From contig CM074149.1 of assembly GCA_037178625.1 (NCBI GenBank), positions 248,001-312,000 of the forward strand: DNA of 64,000 nt. Direction: 5' to 3'. Positions within the stretch are counted from its first letter, which is position 1. The number at the start of each line of letters is the position of its first letter. The stretch is from Skeletonema tropicum (lineage: Eukaryota > Bacillariophyta > Thalassiosirophyceae > Thalassiosirales > Thalassiosiraceae). Positions 50,343 to 62,919 of this stretch are shown piece by piece. The translations under genes and the position numbers were made by a program. The notes beneath the pieces are model-generated. The model searched no databases and was not told where the DNA came from. It worked only from the letters and a program-made list of their open reading frames with translations.

Positions 50343-51033
50343 AGTATATTTGATGATGGCACACTGTGACTATGTTATGGTTATGAGAAAAAGTCAAGGT
50401 TAGCAATGAATGATTTGCGCAGCCATAGCACCAAAACCAAAGTCGCTAAGCCAGCGACAGCGAGACGTCCGTGAGTCGTGAGACTGTGATTACAACTTCG
50501 CTGTGCCTCTACCTCTAATATCGGCGCATGTTGAACGAACACACTGACACTGCACCAGCATAATTCAATGATGAGCCCCGCTCAGCAATCACGCCTCCTG
50601 ATATGAGATAGCCATCGCAAAAGAAAAGCAAAAGAAACTTACCTATTCACCTATACTCTTGTGAATACTCTTGATATAATCGAGCAGCGATGGAAACAAC
50701 AGTCAACAGCAACACACCTCTAAAAAAATTATGTACTGAGCAACAACGGCCTTCAACTAACAGGGCCACGAAACCTCGATTTTTCGATTCAAACGAGGCC
50801 AAAAATTCAGTAAGACTACATGCTTTCTGATTCACGGGAACCTAACCCCTAACTTTAACCTTAACATTTCACTTTATGTTCCCAGTTTTGCGAGCGTTAG
50901 CGAGGTTTGCAACGAGAAAGAGAGCTGGAGAGAGCCGCTGCAGATCCTGAATCAGTACATACTTTTTAGAAGTAATGGTATGTAATGATACGTACCGTAG
51001 GTAACGTGCGCTGAGATTGACAGCAAGGTTAAA
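50343..51033. other. Intergenic, with a short telomere-like stretch
   Basis: No supported gene. At 50838-50865 the sequence CCTAACCCCTAACTTTAACC resembles degenerate TTAGGG-type telomere repeats but is too short to be meaningful. Right edge is the truncated LINE-like copy. Confidence 0.4.
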
Positions 51034-52180
51034 TAGACAAGACAACCGCCTTTTCAGATTCAACCTCCTCCGCTGTTTACGTATGAACATTTGGGAAACA
51101 ACAGAACAACTCAAATGCCCCTTCTGCAAACAAGACTTCGACACAAAAGGAGACCATCTATATCAATGCAGCCACCTCAGCAAACAATTCAAAACGAAGA
51201 TGCACAACAAATGGAGAGATATGTGGCACAAAGAGATGGAAACACTCATTCCCTTCATCCAACTCACAGACACAAAAATCTGTAAAGAAACTACAGGCTT
51301 AGTCCGCAGCATCAAAAAATCCAACATTAAACCATTCGACACCCATTTCAACCTCCCAATAGTCTCAAACGAGAACCACTTCAGATGCAAACTATCTAAA
51401 ATTGGATTTGACATGGTCACATGCAACTCTGACACTTGCCCTTCTCCATCCCGAGGTGGAAGTAACGCTAAATCAAACAATATCGTCGCGTCACTCCTTT
51501 CGGCAGAGAAGATCAAGTTTCAAAGAGGCAGAGGTTCAAATGCATCACGCACCGACAGCTCATCACAAATAACACTCACCGGAGAACAAATCATCGGAGA
51601 ACTTTACTCAGATAACATGCAACTACTTCCTTTTGCAATCAGCCCACTAGGACTCTTCGGACCTACAATTAATTACTTCCTATACGGCAGCGACTACAAA
51701 ACACTCCACAACATCGACAAGTCCAACTTTCCAAACGCATCCAACATGGCTCACCAAGCATTCACTAGAACCCCATCAAACATCCTAGAACGAGCTGATT
51801 CAATTTGGAAATCGAAACAACGAAACTACCATTATGGGGGATCCTACAAAAGCCCAGATCCAAGCACCTACTACACACAAATATTCGGGAGAACGGTTTG
51901 TAAGGCAAACGGCTCAGCAGGACTAGCTGCCATTCAAGCACTTTATGAGAGCAACAATGGCCCGATAACAGCGTCGTCACTTAATGATGACCAAATTTCA
52001 TATTTATTATTCAGTACAGGTGGCAGATCTACTTCACAAAGAAGTAGCTCTCAGTCGACTCAAGAGTCTTCTCAGCCCCCCCAAAAGCGAAGGCGTATCC
52101 ACGATTCTTTTCTTGTTTGCAATACCAGTGATACGTAGTTTACCGTAGCACAGAAATAACCTAAAGCCCACACACAACGA
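51034..52180 (+). mobile_element. LINE-like ORF, 5'-truncated copy 2
   Basis: Matches the minus-strand copy at 21240-22400 from AATAGACAAGACAACCGCC through the stop and on to CCTAAAGCCCACACAC. The frame stays open to TAG at 52138 (about 368 residues), with CPFCKQDFDTKGDHLYQC, HNKWRDMWHKEMETLIPFIQ, PFDTHFNLPI and GFDMVTC. Differences include a small deletion (YGSDYKTL for YGTPPNGDYKTL) and a divergent tail (PPQKRRRIHDSF). The ATG and first 38 codons of copy 1 are missing: a 5' truncation with shared 3' end, as expected for target-primed retrotransposition (inference). The lack of stop codons in such a copy is notable. Confidence 0.6.
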
Positions 52181-52343
52181 TTTGCTGCATGGGCTATTAA
52201 CGTTTTACTGCTAGGTCCTCTAGGTATCGATACAACTATTGGCTTGGTCATAATTGATCGTCTTCAAAACACACAATCTGCCAGGCAATAGTAATTTCCG
52301 AAGGCACTCTAGATTCCTCTCCAACGTTAATCTTGCAAGCCAA

Positions 52344-53424
52344 TCATCCTATCATCGAGACATCAAAGTCAGTCATTCCAACAATCCACGGATGCAACAA
52401 CGCCTCTTGCGCCGTAAACCTCTCCCGTGGATCCTTGGTTAACAAACTCTTGATGAAGTCAATACACTGCAAAGACTTGTTGGACCATCCCATAAACGAA
52501 GGAAATTCCACATTTCCCTCGGCAATGGAGGCATATATCTCAGGATCGGTATCTCCATCGAAGGGAGGATAGCCGGCTAATAGGATGTAGGCTATAACTC
52601 CAATGGACCAAACATCTGTTGGAGAGGAGTAGTTGCACTTGAGAAGCTCTGGGGACATGTAGTAAATAGTGCCACGGAACTTGGATAGATTCCTATCGAT
52701 TCCGTGACGATGCCTTCTTGCGAGACCAAAGTCAATCAATTTGATAGACGGGGATTCCTCATTGGTGGAATCATCAAGTAGAATGTGTTCTCGGGCTTGA
52801 CATCTCGGTGGATAATCCCATTGGCATGCAGATATGCCACTGCCTCCAGGAGTGACTTGATGATACGTGCCGATGACCGCTCATTGAAGCATCCTTGGCG
52901 ATTGTGTTGAAACACTGCTCGATTCTATCAAATAGTTCACCAGAGCACTTTTCCGTGACAATGTGAACATGGTGTGCATCCTCGTAGCAGTCAATCAATC
53001 GTATGATGGAGGGGTGTTGGACAGATGCAAGCAGGTCAATCTCCCTACGGAGATGATGATGAAGACTTGTATTCTTGGCCTTTTCGATGGATTTGACAGC
53101 GAATAATGTGTTGGTTCGAATATGGACGCATTCTCGGACGACGCCGTAGCATCCAGTGCCTAGAATGGTGGGTAGGATGATGTAATCGTTGAGGATGTTG
53201 GATAGACGGCCACATGTGACGGGGGGTAGAAGTTGAGCGGCTGCTGCTGCCCTTCATCTTGGACGGCATAAGTGTAAGTTGAGGACGAAGAGGAGGCAGA
53301 AGAGGACGAGGAGACCGAGCTGTCTGATGGGCATGACGTGGAAGCAGCAGGCTGGTGCTTGAGGGTGTCATGAAATGGCTTTACAAGATCACCCTCTTTG
53401 GCGCTTTCGTCTTCGATGTCGCTG
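52344..53424 (-). CDS. CAMK-type Ser/Thr kinase, frame-broken, 5' end in the gap
   Basis: Reading in three frames recovers a full kinase domain: [12 protein letters not shown] (Gly loop, about 53135), [10 protein letters not shown] (Lys), [33 protein letters not shown] (HRD), [10 protein letters not shown] (DFG), YMSPELL (APE), [20 protein letters not shown] and [20 protein letters not shown]. Frame breaks: a C6 run at about 53217-53222, near 52885 (one base), and near 52790 (two bases). The N-terminal region is poly-Ser ([16 protein letters not shown]) and enters the N gap. Substrates unknown; CAMK group by the PPFD and HPW motifs. Clustering of breaks with this stretch suggests poor base quality rather than old decay. 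Confidence 0.75.
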
Positions 53425-53924
53425 NNNNNNNNNNNNNNNNNNNNNNNNNNNNNNNNNNNNNNNNNNNNNNNNNNNNNNNNNNNNNNNNNNNNNNNNNNNN
53501 NNNNNNNNNNNNNNNNNNNNNNNNNNNNNNNNNNNNNNNNNNNNNNNNNNNNNNNNNNNNNNNNNNNNNNNNNNNNNNNNNNNNNNNNNNNNNNNNNNNN
53601 NNNNNNNNNNNNNNNNNNNNNNNNNNNNNNNNNNNNNNNNNNNNNNNNNNNNNNNNNNNNNNNNNNNNNNNNNNNNNNNNNNNNNNNNNNNNNNNNNNNN
53701 NNNNNNNNNNNNNNNNNNNNNNNNNNNNNNNNNNNNNNNNNNNNNNNNNNNNNNNNNNNNNNNNNNNNNNNNNNNNNNNNNNNNNNNNNNNNNNNNNNNN
53801 NNNNNNNNNNNNNNNNNNNNNNNNNNNNNNNNNNNNNNNNNNNNNNNNNNNNNNNNNNNNNNNNNNNNNNNNNNNNNNNNNNNNNNNNNNNNNNNNNNNN
53901 NNNNNNNNNNNNNNNNNNNNNNNN
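53425..53924. other. Assembly gap, exactly 500 N
   Basis: A run of 500 N, the usual placeholder for a gap of unknown length. It separates the kinase 5' end from a tandem array whose first unit starts mid-unit, so array copies are probably missing. Confidence 0.98.
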
Positions 53925-54202
53925 TGTAATGTTCCTCCGATCCGGGCGAGGAAGATCTTCATGCAGGCATTGCGCATACATGTTGCGTTGTGTGTTGTGT
54001 TCCTCAACTCACAAAGCTGTCAAGATATGGCGGGAGCGGAGATAGAGCAGCAGCAGATGGTCATCATCAGACGGACATCTCGTTCCGAGCATCCGGTACC
54101 ACCTTCTCCATCCAAGACCTTGCTTCAATCCAAATGCACCATGATTTGAATATCTAATATTTCGCCGTATCTTGCCTTCTAGAGGCCCAATCATGACGAT
54201 CA

Positions 54203-55765
54203 GTGGCGTTTTGGAAAGCTCTAATCAAGCTCTATCGATTAGGCGTATAATCAGCTTGATTGGAGGACTTTTTACAGATAGATTCGGTCAAAAACAGGGT
54301 CAGAAAGTGACCAGTGGCTTGAAATTCGGCCTCCCATCCCGATTTTCACATCATATGTCAAAATTATCAAAACAAAACCAACAATATGACCACCGTTGGA
54401 AAGCTCTTTTGAAGCTCTATCGATTAGTACCATTATTGCCATCGTCAAAATTAATAAACACTGCTCGGGCAAGCCCTCGCAATTACACTCTTTACGATCA
54501 GCCTCATCCAGACAGTCGGTACAATACGTCGAAGATCCAAAAAAAGCGACCACCTAAATCAACGTGACAAAACAGTGCTCGGGCAGGGCCCTCGCACGCT
54601 TCGCTGAAGACACTTCTCCTAGATCAGCCTCATCAATGAACTTCAGGTGCAGCGCATTCAAACGCTTCGCTGAAGAACGACACGTAATGGAGCGAAGATC
54701 ATGAACTTAGTTCCGGTATGGTATCGTCCATCGTCCATCGTCCATCTTACTATCCACCATCACAACATTAACTTGCCTCGACTACGCTCGGCGATAGATA
54801 GTACTACGATGTAATAGATGTTGCTGACGACGATGTTGTCATCTTCCTCCTCCAACCACTACAATACATAATACATACTACTCCAACCACAAGCCACTAC
54901 TTCTTCTCATCCTTCCTCCTCCAACCACATCATCGATACTGCATGTTGGTTGTGGTTGGAGGAGGAAGGATGATGAGAAGAAGGAGTTGGACGCATGATA
55001 AATAATAATGTCAATCAACATCTCCTCCACCATCCACAAGCAACTGTATGTACAGTACTCCTCCTCCAACATCATCGTCGGCAATGATCGTCCTCCTCCA
55101 ACCACAAGCAACAACGACTAAGATTAAGATTGCCGACGACGATGATGTTGGAGGAGAAGGAGGATGCGAGTTGTTGTTGTTGCTTGTGGTTGGAGGAGGA
55201 GGGTATTGATAATGAACATGAATACAACAACATGCCGAGCGGAGTCGAGGCAAGTGGAAGATGACAGTGAGAGCGAGGGCTTGCCCGAGCTGTGATAAGT
55301 AATACGTCGTGCCAACCTAACATGGATCACACTCCTCGACGTGCCAACCTATCATTGACGGCGCCTCAGTGCAGCATCTGTATTGTGCGAGGGCGACCGC
55401 AGGAGCCCGAGCAGTGAGTACTGTGAGGTTGCCGCGATGAAGGTGGTCGCTTTTTGAGATCTCGCACGTAACAATTGTCATGGACGGCGCTGCATTAAGG
55501 AAGTGTGTTTTGTGAGGGCAGGGCCCCTGCCCGAACTGTGATTACTTATTATGTTCATGATATTGGTGGTAATGTTGTTATTGATGGCGGTGGAGGTCAT
55601 TCTGTTCATTTTGATGAAAATCTGAAAATTTTGGGGCGAGTTTGGCGCTGGGATTGACTTTCTAGACCCCTCTCGAGTTGAATCGATTGACAAAAACATC
55701 GATATTTGGCTTTGGCAATAGTACTATTCGATAGAGCGTGGCGAGAGCTTTCCAAATCACTACTC
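54203..55765. repeat. Foldback segment of unit 1 (also in units 2 and 3)
   Basis: Outer arms TTGGAAAGCTCTAATCAAGC with TCTATCGATTAG (54211) and the inverse CGATAGAGCGTGGCGAGAGC (55729). Inner pairs: CTGCTCGGGCAAGCCCTCGC (54472) against GCGAGGGCTTGCCCGAGCTG (55273), and GGGCAGGGCCCTCGCACGCT with TGTGAGGGCAGGGCCCCTGC. Core: a 30-bp hairpin with arms 54900-54929 and 54951-54983 (TGTGGTTGGAGGAGGAAGGA). Then interleaved arms A (55062-55086), B (55091-55115), A' (55129-55156), B' (55174-55202). No gene is credible here; the many small frames are shadows of the repeats. The equivalent parts of units 2 and 3 are about 57580-59140 and 60963-62522. Confidence 0.7.
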
Positions 55766-56155
55766 ATCACCTTCATACAATCACTTCATCAAAAGTTATG
55801 GAGGAAAAGGTGAATCTATCTGGAGACGATACATCGGAGCGAGATAGAGAATTGAGAACGAGTTTGGGGGGTGTTCGTGGAAATACGATAGTGTGGGTTA
55901 GTAAATGAGAGGCGCTTTTATGATTCTAAAGGGTGCGGTGTAGCTCATTCTGCATTGAATGGCCTTTCTAATGAGCCACTATTTGTCTTACTACGAGCTC
56001 TACAAGGGAAGATATCATCTATTATTTATTTGCTGAATAATCTGGAAGGAATGCAGAAAGTAATAGTAATGATTATTGTATTCTAATATTATCTCTCACA
56101 CACAAACACACATTCTCATTGCAAATCATCATTCAAAAAGTTATCAAATACTTAC

Positions 56156-57246
56156 TTATCCAGTTGATTGTTGTGTGTATTCTTGACACGGCAGCAGCAT
56201 CAATTCCCCCTTCAAGCTCCTTTCTAATCCCATACTCCCAAAGCGGCCTAGCCCTCTCCATACAATCCATCAAACTCTCCGTCAAGGGAATCTGCTCCTC
56301 CGTAAGATCCTCGTATCTGCGATCCTTTCCTGGATAATACGTATCATCCTTCTTCATCGGCGGTGGCCTAGCCTTGAGCGAATTCCTCCAAGCCTGCACC
56401 ACCTCCACACCCAATTCTTTGGCGGCATCCATCTTTTTCAATCCAGTCAATGCTCCATAATTCCGTTCATTGAGACGCCAACTTTTGTAGACGGGCAAAT
56501 AGGGAGCGTTGAGTTCGTTGAGGACTGCCCATGTACTTTTGACGGCGCGGGTTAATCGTGATGTGTAGATGATGTCTGGTTCGTAGCCCTCGCTTAAGGA
56601 GGAGGCGAGCGGCATGTTCCATTTCGAGTATTCCTGGTTTGATAATGTCTGGATCGGCTGTATGTTGTGTAATGTGGATGTGGAGGTATTGTAGATCGAG
56701 CGTGTTAGTGTTAGTACATAGTTCTATGCATGTGCATGTATTGTATGCATATATTCATGCACACATACATGATAAGTATAATCTACTCCAGACTCACCCC
56801 AACCTGTGAACCGCCCAGTCTCTTGGTCCACTTGGATTCCCCACACCTCAACAAAATAAGCGAGCCAGGCTTCTTCGGCTTCTGGGTAATCACTTTCTTC
56901 ACTCCCTTGGACACCAACGAAAGAGGTCTTTGCCACTTGGGCTTGCGATCGATGATACTGTATTGGCGGGACTCATTCTTGACGGATCGTTTGGCTTCTC
57001 GTGGTGAGAGGCAGCGTGTGAGTAGCCTTCGATGGTGAGCTCCTCGTCCGATGATGATGATGGATTTTGAGAACTGGTGCTTTGGAGAGAAACAGTAGCA
57101 GTAGAGATGATGCGCTCGCTCAATGGCGGCGGCGCAAATGCAGATATTGTGGCGGCAACTGAGAGAAGAGCAATTGTCGTCGCCGCCACGACGGTAGTGC
57201 TTAGTCGTCGTCGTCGTGCTGTTCGCTGCTTCTTCATAATCATCAT
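56156..57246 (-). pseudogene. PGM-like gene, unit 1 copy
   Basis: Same gene as in unit 3 (62920-64000). Exon 1 starts MMIMKKQRTARRRR at 57246 with AATISAFAPPPLSE, but GCGTGTGAGTAGCC (two extra bases against unit 3) and CAGTCTCTTGG break the frame before and after LLRCGESKW. Exon 2 (56657-56156) has one extra A (CGCTTAAGGAGG) and then is open: EGYEPDIIYTSRLTRAVKST, LNERNYGALTGLKK. The Cys replacing the catalytic His is present here too. Confidence 0.75.
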
Positions 57247-59538
57247 CCTTGATTGCTATGGTATGGTATGCTGTGATGGCATGGATTATGCAGTATGTAA
57301 TGTTCCTCCGATCCGGGCGAGGAAGATCTTCATGCAGGCATTGCGCATACATGTTGCGTTGTGTGTTGTGTTCCTCAACTCACAAAGCTGTCAAGATATG
57401 GCGGGAGCGGAGATAGAGCAGCAGCAGATGGTCATCATCAGACGGACATCTCGTTCCGAGCATCCGGTACCACCTTCTCCATCCAAGACCTTGCTTCAAT
57501 CCAAATGCACCATGATTTGAATATCTAATATTATCTTGCCGTATCTTGCCTTCTAGAGGCCCAATCATGACGATCAGTGGCGTTTTTGGAAAGCTCTAAT
57601 CAAGCTCTATCGATTAGGCGTATAATCAGCTTGATTGGAGGACTTTTTACAGATAGATTCGGTCAAAAACAGGGTCAGAAAGTGACCAGTGGCTTGAAAT
57701 TCGGCCTCCCATCCCGATTTTCACATCATATGTCAAAATTATCAAAACCAACAATATGACCACCGTTGGAAAGCTCTTTTGAAGCTCTATCGATTAGTAC
57801 CATTATTGCCATCGTCAAAATTAATAAACACTGCTCGGGCCAAGCCCTCGCAATTACACTCTTTACGATCAGCCTCATCCAGACAGTCGGTACAATACGT
57901 CGAAGATCCAAAAAAAGCGACCACCTAAATCAACGTGACAAAACAGTGCTCGGGCAGGGCCCTCGCACGCTTCGCTGAAGACACTTCTCCTAGATCAGCC
58001 TCATCAATGAACTTCAGGTGCAGCGCATTCAAACGCTTCGCTTGAAGAACGACACGTAATGGAGCGAAGATCATGAACTTAGTTCCGGTATGGTATCGTC
58101 CATCGTCCATCGTCCATCTTACTATCCACCATCACAACATTAACTTGCCTCGACTACGCTCGGCGATAGAATAGTACTACGATGTAATAGATGTTGCTGA
58201 CGACGATTGTTGTCATCTTCCTCCTCCAACCACTACAATACATAATACATACTACTCCAACCACAAGCCACTACTTCCTTCTCATCCTTCCTCCTCCAAC
58301 CACATCATCGATACTGCATGTTGGTTGTGGTTGGAGGAGGAAGGATGATGAGAAGAAGGAGTTGGACGCATGATAAATAATAATGTCAATCAACATCTCC
58401 ACTCCACCACACAAGCAACTTGTATGTACAGTACTCCTCCTCCAACATCATCGTCGGCAATGATCGTCCTCCTCCAACCACAAGCAACAACGATAAGATT
58501 AAGATTGCCGACGACGATGATGTTGGAGGAGAAGGAGGATGCGAGTTGTTGTTGTTGCTTGTGGTTGGAGGAGGAGGGTATTGATAATGAACATGAATAC
58601 AACAACATGCCGAGCGGAGTCGAGGCAAGTGGAAGATGACAGTGAGAGCGAGGGCTTGCCCGAGCTGTGATAAGTAATAATACGTCGTGCCAACCTAACA
58701 TGGATCACACTCCTCGACGTGCCAACCTATCATTGACGGCGCCTCAGTGCAGCATCTGTATTGTGCGAGGGCGACCGCAGGAGCCCGAGCAGTGAGTACT
58801 GTGAGGTTGCCGCGATGAAGGTGGTCGCTTTTTTGAGATCTCGCACGTAACAATTGTCATGGACGGCGCTGCATTAAGGGAAGTGTGTTTTGTGAGGGCA
58901 GGGCCCCTGCCCGAACTGTGATTACTTATTATGTTCATGATATTGGTGGTAATGTTGTTATTGATGGCGGTGGAGGTCATTCTGTTCATTTTGATGAAAA
59001 TCTGAAAATTTTGGGGCGAGTTTGGCGCTGGGATTGACTTTCTAGACCCCTCTCGAGTTGAATCGATTGACAAAACATCGATATTTTGGCTTTGGCAATA
59101 GTACTATTCGATAGAGCGTGGCGAGAGCTTTCCAAATCACTACTCATCACCTTCATACAATCACTTCATCAAAAGTTATGGAGGAAAAGGTGAATCTATC
59201 CTGGAGACGATACATCGGAGCGAGATAGAGAATTGAGAACGAGTTTGGGGGTGTTCGTGGAAATACGATAGTGTGGGTTAGTAAATGAGAGGCGCTTTTA
59301 TGATTCTTAAAGGGTGCGGTGTAGCCTCATTCTGCATTGAATGGCCTTTCTAATGAGCCACTATTTGTCTTACTACGAGCTCTACAAGGGAAGATATCAT
59401 CTATTATTTATTTGCCTGAATAATCTGGAAGGAATGCAGAAAGTAATAGTAATGATTATTGTATTCTAATATTATCTCTCACACACAAACACACATTCTC
59501 ATTGCAAATCATCATTCAAAAAGTTATCAAATACTTAC

Positions 59539-60629
59539 TTATCCAGTTGATTGTTGTGTGTATTCTTGACACGGCAGCAGCATCAATTCCCCCTTCAAGC
59601 TCCTTTCTAATCCCATACTCCCAAAGCGGCCTAGCCCTCTCCATACAATCCATCAAACTCTCCGTCAAGGGAATCTGCTCCTCCGTAAGATCCTCGTATC
59701 TGCGATCCTTTCCTGGATAATACGTATCATCCTTCTTCATCGGCGGTGGCCTAGCCTTGAGCGAATTCCTCCAAGCCTGCACCACCTCCACACCCAATTC
59801 TTTGGCGGCATCCATCTTTTTCAATCCAGTCAATGCTCCATAATTCCGTTCATTGAGAGACGCCAACTTTTGTAGACGGGCAAATAGGGAGCGTTGAGTT
59901 CGTTGAGGACTGCCCATGTACTTTTGACGGCGCGGGTTAATCGTGATGTGTAGATGATGTCTGGTTCGTAGCCCTCGCTTAGGAGGAGGCGAGCGGCATT
60001 GTTCCATTTCGAGTATTCCTGGTTTGATAATGTCTGGATCGGCTGTTATGTTGTGTAATGTGGATGTGGAGGTATTGTAGATCGAGCGTGTTAGTGTTAG
60101 TACATAGTTCTATGCATGTGCATGTATGTATGCATATATTCATGCACACATACATGATAAGTATAATCTACTCAGACTCACCCCAACCTGTGAACCGCCC
60201 AGTCTTGGTCCACTTGGATTCCCCACACCTCAACAAAATAAGCGAGCCAGGCTTCTTCGGCTCTCTGGGTAATCACTTTCTTCACTCCCTTGGACACCAA
60301 CGAAAGAGGTCTTTGCCACTTGGGCTTGCGATCGATTGATACTGTATTGGCGGGACTCATTCTTGACGGATTCGTTTGGCTTCTCGTGGTGAGAGGCAGC
60401 GTGAGTAGCCTTCGATGGTGAGCTCCTCGTCCGATGATGATGATGGATTTTGAGAACTGGTGCTTTGGAGAGAAACAGTAGCAGTAGAGATGATGCGCTC
60501 GCTCAATGGCGGCGGCGCAAATGCAGATATTGTGGCGGCAACTGAGAGAAGAGCAATTGTCGTCGCCGCCACGACGGTAGTGCTTAGTCGTCGTCGTCGT
60601 GCTGTTCGCTGCTTCTTCATAATCATCAT
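59539..60629 (-). pseudogene. PGM-like gene, unit 2 copy
   Basis: As unit 1 and unit 3, with its own indels: a frame break after the DEELTIEGYS region (GGATTCGTTTGG for GGATCGTTTGG), GGCTCTCTGGG for GGCTTCTGGG, and TTGAGAGACGCC for TTGAGACGCC in exon 2, so the SRLTRAVKST part and the NERNYGALTG part are in different frames. LLRCGESKW is again encoded. Confidence 0.75.
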
Positions 60630-62919
60630 CTTGATTGCTATGGTTGGTATGCTGTGATGGCATGGATTATGCAGTATGTAATGTTCCTCCGATCCGGGCG
60701 AGGAAGATCTTCATGCAGGCATTGCGCATACATGTTGCGTTGTGTGTTGTTGTGTTCCTCAACTCACAAAGCTGTCAAGATATGGCGGGAGCGGAGATAG
60801 AGCAGCAGCAGATGGTCATCATCAGACGGACATCTCGTTCCGAGCATCCGGTACCACCTTCTCCATCCAAGACCTTGCTTCAATCCAAATGCACCATGAT
60901 TTGAATATCTAATATTATCTTGCCGTATCTTGCCTTCTAGAGGCCCAATCATGACGATCAGTGGCGTTTGGAAAGCTCTAATCAAGCTCTATCGATTAGG
61001 CGTATAATCAGCTTGATTGGAGGACTTTTTACAGATAGATTCGGTCAAAAACAGGGTCAGAAAGTGACCAGTGGCTTGAAATTCGGCCTCCCATCCCGAT
61101 TTTCACATCATATGTCAAAATTATCAAAACCAACAATATGACCACCGTTGGAAAGCTCTTTTGAAGCTCTATCGATTAGTACCATTATTGCCATCGTCAA
61201 AATTAATAAACACTGCTCGGGCAAGCCCTCGCAATTACACTCTTTACGAATCAGCCTCATCCAGACAGTCGGTACAATACGTCGAAGAATCCAAAAAAAG
61301 CGACCACCTAAATCAACGTGACAAAACAGTGCTCGGGCAGGGCCCTCGCACGCTTCGCTGAAGACACTTCTCCTAGATCAGCCTCATCAATGAACTTCAG
61401 GTGCAGCGCATTCAAACGCTTCGCTGAAGAACGACACGTAATGGAGCGAAGATCATGAACTTAGTTCCGGTATGGTATCGTCCATCGTCCATTCGTCCAT
61501 CTTACTATCCACCATCACAACATTAACTTGCCTCGACTACGCTCGGCGATAGATAGTACTACGATGTAATAGATGTTGCTGACGACGATGTTGTCATCTT
61601 CCTCCTCCAACCACTACAATACATAATACATACTACTCCAACCACAAGCCACTACTTCTTCTCATCCTTCCTCCTCCAACCACATCATCGATACTGCATG
61701 TTGGTTGTGGTTGGAGGAGGAAGGATGATGAGAAGAAGGAGTTGGACGCATGATAAATAATAATGTCAATCAACATCTCCCTCCACCATCCACAAGCAAC
61801 TGTATGTACAGTAACTCCTCCTCCAACATCATCGTCGGCAATGATCGTCCTCCTCCAACCACAAGCAACAACGACTAAGATTAAGATTGCCGACGACGAT
61901 GATGTTGGAGGAGAAGGAGGATGCGAGTTGTTGTTGTTGCTTGTGGTTGGAGGAGGAGGGTATTGATAATGAACATGAATACAACAACATGCCGAGCGGA
62001 GTCGAGGCAAGTGGAAGATGACAGTGAGAGCGAGGGCTTGCCCGAGAGCTGTGATAAGTAATACGTCGTGCCAACCTAACATGGATCACACTCCTCTCGA
62101 CGTGCCAACCTATCATTGACGGCGCCTCAGTGCAGCATCTGTATTGTGCGAGGGCGACCGCAGGAGCCCGAGCAGTGAGTACTGTGAGGTTGCCGCGATG
62201 AAGGTGGTCGCTTTTTGAGATCTCGCACGTAACAATTGTCATGGACGGCGCTGCATTAAGGGAAGTGTGTTTTGTGAGGGCAGGGCCCCTGCCCGAACTG
62301 TGATTACTTTTATGTTCATGATATTGGTGGTAATGTTGTTATTGATGGCGGTGGAGGTCATTCTGTTCATTTTGATGAAAATCCTGAAAATTTTGGGGCG
62401 AGTTTGGCGCTGGGATTGACTTTCTAGACCCCTCTCGAGTTGAATCGATTGACAAAACATCGATATTTGGCTTTGGCAATAGTACTATTCGCGATAGAGC
62501 GTGGCGAGAGCTTTCCAAATCACTACTCCATCACCTTCATACAATCACTTCATCAAAAGTTATGGAGGAAAAGGTGAATCTATCTGGAGACGATACATCG
62601 GAGCGAGATAGAGAATTGAGAACGAGTTTGGGGGGTGTTCGTGGAAATACGATAGTGTGGGTTAGTAAATGAGAGGCGCTTTTATGATTCTAAAGGGTGC
62701 GGTGTAGCTCATTCTGCATTGAATGGCCTTTCTAATGAGCCACTATTTGTCTTACTACGAGCTCTACAAGGGAAGATATCATCTATTATTTATTTGCTGA
62801 ATAATCTGGAAGGAATGCAGAAAGTAATAGTAATGATTATTGTATTCTAATATTATCTCTCACACACAAACACACATTCTCATTGCAAATCATCATTCAA
62901 AAAGTTATCAAATACTTAC

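Noticed and set aside
50838..50865. Interstitial telomere repeat
   Set aside because: Fewer than five degenerate units; could be chance.
53355..54149. Long ORFs through the N block
   Set aside because: Artefacts of translating N as open sequence.
54878..55330. Several small minus-strand ORFs in the array (and their copies in units 2 and 3)
   Set aside because: They lie in hairpin-forming repeats, change frame between units, and have no motif.
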